Shown piece after piece: positions 29,901 through 35,781 of a stretch of DNA of 35,781 nucleotides. Numbering within the stretch: the stretch's first letter is position 1; every line of letters starts with the position of its first letter. The notes beneath the pieces were generated by a model. The model did not search any database. It saw nothing but the letters and a program-made list of their open reading frames with translations, and was not told the DNA's origin. The translations under genes and the position numbers were made by a program. This DNA comes from Botryococcus braunii (taxonomy: Eukaryota; Chlorophyta; Trebouxiophyceae), in contig KV908546.1 in NCBI GenBank assembly GCA_002005505.1, positions 25,001 to 60,781 on the forward strand, in the 5' to 3' direction.

Positions 29901-32131
29901 GGCAGCAACGGTATGATCAGAGAGTAGCAGCACGTGAGACTGCAGCTGAGGTCACTGTGGAACATGATGGAGATGTGAGTGATGGAGAGAATAGGAGAAT
30001 GTCAGAGGCCATTTGCCCAGGGGAAGCAACGGAAGCTCAGCCTAATGGACAGGACTTGGCCAGGCTGGAGGGCATGTCTGATCATGTAAGCGCTGAGAGT
30101 GAGGCAAGAGAGGTCAGTTTGGAGATTTCCAATCAGACACTTGATGGACAAAGGGAGTCTTCAGATGGCCAGGCTCTGCGTGCTTGTGAGGGACACACTG
30201 GGGAGTCACAGGTGTGTTGTGAGAGTACAAGCGTGGATGAGAGAGACACCACTGCAGGGTGTCGCACAGTGCCAGATTATGCTGCGCCTTTAAGTGATGA
30301 GTGCATTTGGGACATGATGAGTGATGTAAGACCCAGATTGAGTGGAGCAGCATGTGAATCCTCCAAGGAGAGAAAGCTGCAGACACCTCCAGAGTGGGAG
30401 AGAGTCAGAGAGGTGTGTAACGCAGTAACCTCGAGCGAAAGAGTAGTGGAAGCACGTGCGTGTGAGCCTAGAGAGGATAGCCATGTTGTGCATGATCACA
30501 ATCTGAATCCTGCAAAGGGTAAGATACCTGGGGTGAGGTGGTCCAAGGTGCCAATCCCTGGAAACCTCAGGGAGGCGCAAAGATCCCCTCAGTGGGAATT
30601 CTGGCGCCAGGCAATGCAAGAGGAGCAAGATTCTCTTGATGCGCACGAGGTGATGGAGTACGTTGAGAGACCCAGGGGACACAAGGTGATCCCTGTGCAT
30701 TGGATCTTCTCTGTGAAGACTGATGCACATGGGAACGTGTTGAGATTTAAGGCTCGGCTTGTAGCCCAGGGCTGTAGACAGATTCCTGGAGTTGATGTAG
30801 ATGAGGTCTTTGCACCCACCAGTAGCTATGGGTCCAGGAGGACTTTGCTAGCAACTGCTGCAGCAAAGAACATGGAAATTCACCAGGTGGATATAAAGAC
30901 CGCCTTTTTGAATGGTGAATTAGAGGAGGAGGTGTATGTGACACAGCCTCCTGGGTTTGATAATGGCAACCCCAACATTGTGTGCAGACTGCGTAAGGCC
31001 CTTTATGGCCTGAAGCAGGCTCCCAGGGCTTGGCACAAGACCCTGAATGAGAAGCTGCTGAGTATGGGATATGAAGTGTGTAAGAGCGATGCGGGAGTTT
31101 ACATAAAGAGACACGAGGATGGGGAGCTGTCATACATGCTTGTGTATGTTGATGATCTTTTGATTGTGGCAATGGGTGCGGAAGAGATAGAATGGGTGAA
31201 AAAGGAGCTGTTGGCAAGCTTCAAGATTCATGACCTTGGTGAAGTCAAGGACTTCTTGGGCTGCCAGATCCTGAGAGATAGAGAGAATCGGTGCTTATCA
31301 CTGAGCTGCGTGCCTAAGATTGATGCACTGTGTGAGAAGTTTGGGGTGAGTGCTGAGTCACGTACAGTCGATACTCCCATGAGTAAAGACTTTGTGATGT
31401 CTGGGATGCCGCAGGTTACAGTGGGTGAGACCAGCTTTGGGTCTGGGACTCCACTGCCTCCCGGGCATAGATATTGTGAGCTTGTTGGGTCTCTGTTGTA
31501 TATTGCTAATACAACTCGACCTGATATAGCTCAGGCTGTGGGTGTTCTGTCCCGTTACCGGAACGCTCCCACCACTGCCCACATGAATGAGGGCTTGAGG
31601 GTATTGAGGTATCTTCAGTCTACTCGAGAGTGTGTCTTAGTGCTGGGAGGGAAAGGGCCTGTGTTAGAAGGTCATGTTGATGCAGATTATGCTGGCGATA
31701 TTGACAGCAGGCATTCTACCTCGGGATATGTGCTATCAGTGTTTGGCAGTGCTGTGGTCTGGGGTAGTAAGAAGCAACACTCAGTTGCTACCTCCACTGT
31801 GGAAGCAGAATTCATGGCAACCAGTCTGGCTATTAAGGAGCTTAACTGGCTGCGTGGGTTCATGGAGGAAATCGGAACTCCTCCTTGGTCAGTGAAGCTA
31901 TACTGTGACAATCAGGGGTGCATTGCTAACCTGAAAAACCCACTGTATAGCAAGTATACTAAGCACATTGCAGTGTGCTTCCACTTTGCACGTGAAGCTA
32001 TTGCAAAGGGGCAGGTTACACTCTGCTATGTGGAGTCTGCAAGGAACAAGGCAGACATGCTGACAAAGCCTCTCGCTCGCCCTGCCTTCCAGATGCACAG
32101 GCGAGGGTTTGGACTTGTGAAGATGACATAG
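26987..32131 (+). CDS. gag-pol: element E Gag-Pol polyprotein, intact (1,714 aa)
   Basis: ATG 26987 was chosen because it has A at -3; the frame also runs two codons further up to a TTG. A near-duplicate start (MKTRSRQVIMKTRSKH) is encoded. Residue positions are approximate. Gag has a UBN2-like core and CCHC CRYCNKLGHFERNC (291-305). Aspartic protease is VDSGATIHLVND (388). Integrase zinc-binding is HSRLGHPG...CEACIQGKH (530-572). The DDE core is LDTVGPISP, RTDRGTEF and NGVAERMNR (597, 660, 695). A linker of about 355 residues includes a Cys repeat (PCATTPCATTPCAINPC). Reverse transcriptase has ARLVAQG, DIKTAFLNG and YVDDLL (1257-1388). RNase H has VDADYAGD, TVEAEF and YCDNQG (1566-1641), and the end is KADMLTKPLA. 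All catalytic residues are present in one frame with no gag/pol frameshift. How it makes excess Gag is not apparent. Confidence 0.96.
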   Translation: MKTRSRQVIMKTRSKHTATESGSAGSGSSISASPSQPANSTAQSGEMCIAMTKTGGVVTTNVKCPVTLDREGVEFPLWDLAYVAACGLKRCKAAIEAPMPDTEENAAALLMLIESVPKAWGAKLAAMQVAANAYQWVRERFTGGADQEVTARWLELLHTSMGETETLEDYYNRKVALFHALKRNGHSIMEREAKLAIIKGLPEEAKETGMFSSSAGKDLEGLWEIISTTAKGLGFNDQVPRVTPVARAAITPAYSTTPGTASPQETQAGGQGGQASSTKVEGRDRRDNRRCRYCNKLGHFERNCLKKEADEKMQQNLQQVMAAMANLLPQFQNQASAAVARPPEGSGNGNNFFPGGYPPPSGMSAMISLNVLTPTRVMPEARSFLVDSGATIHLVNDLSLLHSPTLHRNPIPLHMATSDATGQIIATGSLCLSSAEQQPLWLHNVHCVPSATANLISVTAAIRDGASFVTDSVGSYTGMRGAQNWSCSVAQRNGLYFLQKVSPVRNPVSVFVNTARAPVAHDCRLRALWHSRLGHPGEVNMRRLQSEDLVLGIPVSLSPCANCHSSCEACIQGKHSRPPFGTSSRAATEPLERIHLDTVGPISPTAITGERFFVTIVDEATHYVIALAVKTKDAISSAVRDLLIFWQRQLNRSVKCIRTDRGTEFLNSTLKGFCTQEGIKFETSAAYTPQQNGVAERMNRTIKEKARTLMLHAAAKQSLWKEAVETACILYNMGPVTGRDKTPYEAFHGVKPDVSLLRTFGCLAHVHIPDHQRGVFESKTSPGLFTGYSSVSKAYRIYMGNGIWKESRDVTFLEHLRGADRVGLSTMSPVSPNAVQQPFALPFVQQEGQQSLGQLSFWDSDDPEPLCNREVNVQQSGPDSPCATTPCATTPCAINPCENSETSSVNVDGEPTSSELSHTQSGHSWSVLGHMENLARGGEETKSHMQRLNNVQECVRMEVGAMGVRGQDGLTRQQRYDQRVAARETAAEVTVEHDGDVSDGENRRMSEAICPGEATEAQPNGQDLARLEGMSDHVSAESEAREVSLEISNQTLDGQRESSDGQALRACEGHTGESQVCCESTSVDERDTTAGCRTVPDYAAPLSDECIWDMMSDVRPRLSGAACESSKERKLQTPPEWERVREVCNAVTSSERVVEARACEPREDSHVVHDHNLNPAKGKIPGVRWSKVPIPGNLREAQRSPQWEFWRQAMQEEQDSLDAHEVMEYVERPRGHKVIPVHWIFSVKTDAHGNVLRFKARLVAQGCRQIPGVDVDEVFAPTSSYGSRRTLLATAAAKNMEIHQVDIKTAFLNGELEEEVYVTQPPGFDNGNPNIVCRLRKALYGLKQAPRAWHKTLNEKLLSMGYEVCKSDAGVYIKRHEDGELSYMLVYVDDLLIVAMGAEEIEWVKKELLASFKIHDLGEVKDFLGCQILRDRENRCLSLSCVPKIDALCEKFGVSAESRTVDTPMSKDFVMSGMPQVTVGETSFGSGTPLPPGHRYCELVGSLLYIANTTRPDIAQAVGVLSRYRNAPTTAHMNEGLRVLRYLQSTRECVLVLGGKGPVLEGHVDADYAGDIDSRHSTSGYVLSVFGSAVVWGSKKQHSVATSTVEAEFMATSLAIKELNWLRGFMEEIGTPPWSVKLYCDNQGCIANLKNPLYSKYTKHIAVCFHFAREAIAKGQVTLCYVESARNKADMLTKPLARPAFQMHRRGFGLVKMT

Positions 32132-32147
32132 GTGACAGGGTGCTGTC

Positions 32148-32156
32148 AAGGGGAAG
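32148..32156 (+). promoter_or_regulatory. element E polypurine tract
   Basis: AAGGGGAAG directly before the 3' LTR, the same core as in element C. Confidence 0.85.
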
Positions 32157-33035
32157 TGTTGAATGAATTGGTCAATACTGTACTTAGTGACATCCCCTGT
32201 CACATGCCATCAACAGCAGTGTAAACTATAGCCTTTATAGCCCTTTATGAACGGTATAGATCATACTCGTACCTCAATGACATAACACGTGACTTGTACG
32301 ATATGCGTTCTCAATAGACATTACGTATGGTAGTACTTTAGGATCCCTGCAGTCCGAGCCATCCCTGGGCAGCCCAGGAACGGCTCGGTACTTGTCCGAA
32401 GCATGTTGGTATCCTTGACCAACCTCTACTGTTGGAGAGTGCTGTGTGCTGTTCCTGGAAACGTTGTAGCGTGGACGGTTTTTCCCACAGGCTACGAACT
32501 GACGCTGCCGTCGTGCCATCACTGCAGGTGTGTTTAGGATTCTCAAAGTCGTTCCAGATACGATTGTGCTCAAACATTCAGACCAGTTAGATATTAATGC
32601 TGTGTGCATTGATGAGAGTGCATGACGAGAGCGCACTGAATGTTTGACCTCATTGAGACTTATGTTGACGTCCACCGTTGTGGCGGTAAGATAGTTTCAC
32701 TGTACAAACATCACAAAGAGACCTTGCTGAGTTACTGATGAACTATTATTGTATTCTAGTGACGTAAAGTAGACATCGCAAGGCCTCTTTGGTGCTGAAC
32801 TCTGCTATCAGGCAAGGCGTAGTGTTACGTGGTCTTTAGCAAGAGTGAGAGCAGTTAACATCATTTGTAAGACTTGTCCGAAGCATGTTGGTATCCTTGA
32901 CCAACCTCTACTGTTGGAGAGTGCTGTGTGCTGTTCCTGGAAACGTTGTAGCGTGGACGGTTTTTCCCACAGGCTACGAACTGACGCTGCCGTCGTGCCA
33001 TCACTGCAGGTGACGCCGCAAGCAGAAATGCTTGA
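32157..33035 (+). repeat. element E 3' LTR, 879 bp
   Basis: Same length and, by eye, same sequence as 25800-26678. Confidence 0.95.
32390..33012 (+). repeat. internal direct repeat pair of element E 3' LTR (32390-32530, 32872-33012)
   Basis: Same 141-bp units and 482-nt offset as in the 5' LTR. Confidence 0.93.
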
Positions 33036-33040
33036 CACAG
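33036..33040. repeat. target site duplication CACAG, right copy (element E)
   Basis: Mate of 25795-25799. Confidence 0.95.
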
Positions 33041-34995
33041 CGGATGCACTTCACTGTAGTTTCCTTCTCACTTTGCCAATACAAAATTAGGTCTCTGACA
33101 ACAGCTCTAATTACATCTTTTGACTTCACTGGCAGCACTGCCTTCCATCCAGATGCCTCGTCAGTTACAGTTACCCAAAAGCGTTCCCCAGTAATGGCTG
33201 CTGGTGATATGGGGCCCACAGTGTCGATGTGGATTCTATCAAGGGGTTTCTCAGCAGGTCTAGAGCTTTTACCAAATGGGGGACGTGCATGTTTCCCCTC
33301 AATGCATGCTTCACAGTACTTAGGACACTTTTCACAAGGGGACATTAAGGTTTCTAGGCCAGTAACCAGTTGCTCACTGCTCAGGCGTTTCATCCATGGA
33401 TCTCCTGGGTGTCCCAATCTGCTGTGCCAAAGGAAACGTTTGGCACAGTCATGGCTTTGACCATTGGAGCATTTCTTCTTCAGAGCAGCTTTTACTGAAT
33501 AAGGAACCTTCACTGGTGCTACTGGGAGGCAGTTATGGATATAATAGTGGCCATTCTCTGGTTTCACAGGCATCTGCCAACCACTCGGTCCTGAGACAGC
33601 AGTGAATGCTCCCAGTCTATCTGTACTGAACCGGATTCCATCACGCAAAGCAGCAGATACTGATAAAATATTGGTGGTGGCTGAGGGAACACACTGGACA
33701 TGATGCAGCCACACTGGAACATGCTGAGAGGACATGAGACACACTGACCCAGTAGCAACAATACCCCCAGTGGCATCAGATGTAGCGAGCAGCAGTGGAA
33801 TAGGGTGGTCATGTACTGTAGGGGCATGCAGCAGGGAAAGGTTGTTCACAAGATGTACAGACGCTCCACTGTCCACAAGCCACGACTGTTTGGACTGTTG
33901 GTGTTTACTGCCATCCAGCACATTATAAGATACCACGTATGGCATACCTTCTGAGGGAGGAGAAGGTGGGCCTGGAGGAGGGTGCAGCAGTGGGAACGCT
34001 CCAGTGCCTGGGAATGCATGCTGCACGCTTGGAGGTGGCTGAGGTGCTCCAGGAAACTGTCCTTGGGGCCACATGGCAGCCAGTTGTTGTACAGCTGCCA
34101 CCACATTGCGTTGTGTCTCTGCATCCCTTTGACGTTTGCGGCAGTCTCTCCAAAAATGGCCTTTCCTGTGGCAGTAGTTGCACGTGCCTCTCACTTCTCC
34201 CCTTGATTCTGTGTCTGCTGGCTGTCTGGAGGGATTGGCCCCGCTAGTAGAAGGGGCTGGAGCAGCCTCTAGTTGAGCAGGCATTGCTTTCATCACCATG
34301 GCAGGCTGTTCTCCATCATCGTTGTAGCCAGAAGCCTCTGCTGTGGTGGAAATGAGAGCTGCCAGTTCATCCAGGGGGTAAGCTACTGCAGTGGGTAACA
34401 GCCCGGGAGGATTGGCTGCAGCTGGCAGTCCCTGCACTATCTGAGTGGCCACATGACCATCCAAGAGGTCATGTCCATTGCGTTTGAAGCAGCTTTTGAG
34501 ATTAATCATTCTAGACACATACTGAGAGATCGTTTCTCCACGTCTCATCCCTCTTGACATTTCCTTCAGCCAGTCTGCATTGGCTTGAGTGTTGTAGCCA
34601 CCAACAAATTTCTTGCAAATGAACAGATATGCATCATATGCCGACGGCTTACTTGACACTTCCCCTAACCATTCCTCTGGAACTGACTCATACAGCAGAA
34701 GCATTGCAGCCGCATTATGGATAGTCCCAGGCATGGCTGACTGAATGGCAGGAAAAGAACCCTTAGCACTATTGGCCGCAGTAAAGGCATTGTCCCATAC
34801 CACAAAATTTGTGCCATGACGATCCAGCTTAATATGCACCTTGACTTGGGTGGCTATGACCTTGGGAAGTACATCTCCCTCACCCTTTGATGTGCTGGGT
34901 GTACACGGCTGTCGTGTGGGGGACGATGTAGACGCCTCCTCTGTTGTGGGCTCCTCCTCTGATGGCTCCCTTGATTTAGATCTCTTCCTCGCCAT
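33036..34995 (-). pseudogene. gag-pol: element C Gag, protease and N-terminal half of integrase
   Basis: 653 intact codons from ATG 34995 up to the element E insertion. Gag starts MARKRSKSREPSEEE and has a UBN2-like region with MARGMRRG-type basic residues and FVGGYNTQANADWL. CCHC CNYCHRKGHFWRDC lies at about 34190-34145. Protease is LVDSGASVHLVNN (about 33890-33850). Integrase zinc-binding is WHSRLGHPGDPW...CEACIEGKH (about 33430-33295). The first catalytic Asp is in IDTVGPISP (about 33230), and the piece ends KCIRC. It resumes at 25794 with DRGTEF in the same phase. No lesion is seen in this piece. Confidence 0.93.
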
Positions 34996-35011
34996 GTTGC
35001 TCGAATGTCAC

Positions 35012-35536
35012 TCAGTCTTCGTTAGGTTCTGAACGCTGCTGGTCCCCGTCTTCGTCTCCGTTATCTGTGTCCGTGCACCACTCCTCTGGGCTGAATCCTT
35101 TTCTGCTGCCCAAAAGGGAAAGTAGGAAGTCCTCGTCAAGAGTGGCGAGAGCACACTCCACTGCTGTGTACGCTGCCCTTTCTTCCCAGTATTCGGGTTT
35201 GCTGGGTCCTCCGATCTGTTGTAGATGCCGCTCAAATAATGCTCGCGTGACGAAGCCTGGATCCGCGTTGATGAATGAGCACTCCCACGCAGTTACTTTG
35301 TAGGCTGGGTATGCAGAGAATCGTCGTCTGAACCACTGAGGCTGTTCGACTTTACCCAGTCCGTACGCGCGGCTGACAAAATCCTTCACTAGAAATGCTC
35401 GTTCTTCTGGTGTTCTCGGTCCTGTATCTCCGCCAGCTCGCCTCAGGCTATCGTATGTAGGTGGTGAAGGAGGTGGGGGTATAAAAGGTCTTTTACCGCC
35501 GGTCGACATCCTTCCGGTCTGCTTCGTTCGTCCCAT
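35012..35536 (-). CDS. additional ORF upstream of gag in element C (174 aa), unrecognised
   Basis: ATG 35536 to TGA 35014-35012, 16 nt before the gag ATG and in a different frame from it. It is homologous to 22489-23016 in element D. The N-terminus is basic (MGRTKQTGRMSTGGKR), then Pro-rich. The core has PPTYDSLRRAGG, FVSRAYGLG, PQWFRRRFSAYPAYK and DPGFVTRALFERHLQQIG, and the acidic tail is rich in Asp, Glu and Asn. Element C has two stops in pol, yet this ORF is open from end to end. Function unknown. The acidic tail and basic head could suit a nucleic-acid or chaperone-like partner of Gag, but that is a guess. Confidence 0.8.
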   Translation of the reverse strand: MGRTKQTGRMSTGGKRPFIPPPPSPPTYDSLRRAGGDTGPRTPEERAFLVKDFVSRAYGLGKVEQPQWFRRRFSAYPAYKVTAWECSFINADPGFVTRALFERHLQQIGGPSKPEYWEERAAYTAVECALATLDEDFLLSLLGSRKGFSPEEWCTDTDNGDEDGDQQRSEPNED

Positions 35537-35577
35537 CGTAGGCTCGGAACATACTTTCAGTTGCCCAGCTCAAGAGT

Positions 35578-35592
35578 TGGTGGGCCATAACC
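35578..35592 (-). promoter_or_regulatory. element C primer-binding site with one-base deletion
   Basis: The minus strand reads GGTTATGGCCCACC after the LTR end TTGTACA. It is the same initiator tRNA-Met anticodon-arm site as in the other Copia elements, but one base of the GGGCCC core is missing. Confidence 0.75.
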
Positions 35593-35781
35593 TGTACAAT
35601 TCTGGGCGTAATGTTCCCTGTATGTCCCGGCACGAAGGGTGTTAAGCTCGGTCGGGTCTCTTGCTGTGTGTAGGAGAGCAAGCAGAGCCCGACTATGTGT
35701 TGACACTTGAGGCAACTGATCAGAGATAAGCACCCGGAGTGCTCTTTCAGTCCCAAACAAGTCATTACATTGCTTCTCTCA
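35593..35781 (-). repeat. element C 5' LTR, truncated by window end
   Basis: 189 bp of the PBS-proximal end, matching 7815 onward. It includes one internal unit (35617-35762). The last few bases of the window appear to skip about 8 bp relative to the 3' LTR, but too little is visible to be sure. Confidence 0.9.

Larger units (their letters stand above)
25800..33035 (+). mobile_element. Ty1/copia element E, intact, 7,236 bp
   Basis: Two 879-bp LTRs (25800-26678 and 32157-33035) that look identical by eye, CACAG target duplications, a primer site next to the 5' LTR, one uninterrupted gag-pol frame (26987-32131) and a polypurine tract next to the 3' LTR. It lies within the integrase coding region of element C, in the opposite orientation. 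Nothing visible in it is broken, so it is the best candidate in the window for an autonomous, recently transposed copy. Confidence 0.97.
7815..35781 (-). mobile_element. Ty1/copia element C, nearly complete, split by elements D and E
   Basis: Read on the minus strand: 5' LTR (enters the window at 35781, ends 35593), primer site, additional ORF (35536-35012), gag-protease-integrase start (34995-33036), [element E], rest of integrase, linker and RT start (25799-23787), [element D], RT-RNase H (9850-8561), polypurine tract (8551-8543) and 3' LTR (8542-7815). Once inserts and duplicated target bases are discounted, the coding frame runs on from 34995 to 8561 in one phase, 1,750 codons plus stop. 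Only two nonsense codons interrupt it (25615-25613 and 25267-25265). It is the oldest insertion of the nest. Confidence 0.93.

Overview
The window is eukaryotic repeat DNA made almost entirely of nested LTR retrotransposons. I see no host gene, RNA gene, CRISPR array or bacterial feature. The host is uncertain. Two hints favour a green-lineage host (alga or early land plant): the Copia primer-binding sites match a plant-type initiator tRNA-Met, and the Gypsy primer site begins TGGTATC. This is a weak inference.

Layout, left to right. (1) 1-5015, minus strand: the 5' part of a degraded Ty1/copia element (element A), cut off by the window edge. It has a 701-bp LTR at 4315-5015 that abuts an (AC)46 microsatellite. 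(2) 5106-6578: about 1.5 kb that I cannot assign to a transposon, with one long stop-free frame and a perfect palindrome. (3) 6579-7279, plus strand: a solo LTR of the element A family, flanked by a 5-bp duplication AAAAC. (4) 7280-7814: unassigned DNA with a (CTCA)n/(CT)n microsatellite. (5) 7815 to the window end: one Copia element C (minus) that has been hit repeatedly. Copia element D (minus, 9851-23786, duplication AAAGC) sits in the reverse-transcriptase region of C. A chromodomain Ty3/gypsy element (minus, 15542-22192, duplication GCTGC) sits in the gag of D. Copia element E (plus, 25800-33035, duplication CACAG) sits in the integrase of C. Once the inserts and duplicated target bases are set aside, C and D each read as one gag-pol frame of about 1,750 codons, with only a few point lesions.

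Each Copia element has the order LTR, primer site, gag (CCHC knuckle), protease (DSG), integrase (HHCC, DDE), a long variable linker, reverse transcriptase (YVDD), RNase H, polypurine tract, LTR. Element E has identical 879-bp LTRs and one uninterrupted frame of 1,714 codons, so it is the best candidate for a recently active copy. The Gypsy element also has identical LTRs but carries one stop at the RNase H/integrase boundary.

Three things stand out. First, C and D carry an additional conserved 174-175-residue ORF between the primer site and gag, which I do not recognise. Second, every Copia LTR fully in the window, in four diverged types, contains a 136-148-bp unit twice. The first copy ends CAG|GT and the second ends CAG|G, as if the leader held an intron bounded by duplicated exon sequence. 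Third, all the Copia elements appear to prime from the anticodon arm of initiator tRNA-Met (a half-tRNA primer, as in Drosophila copia) rather than from the tRNA 3' end. C and D also look like recombinants of each other.
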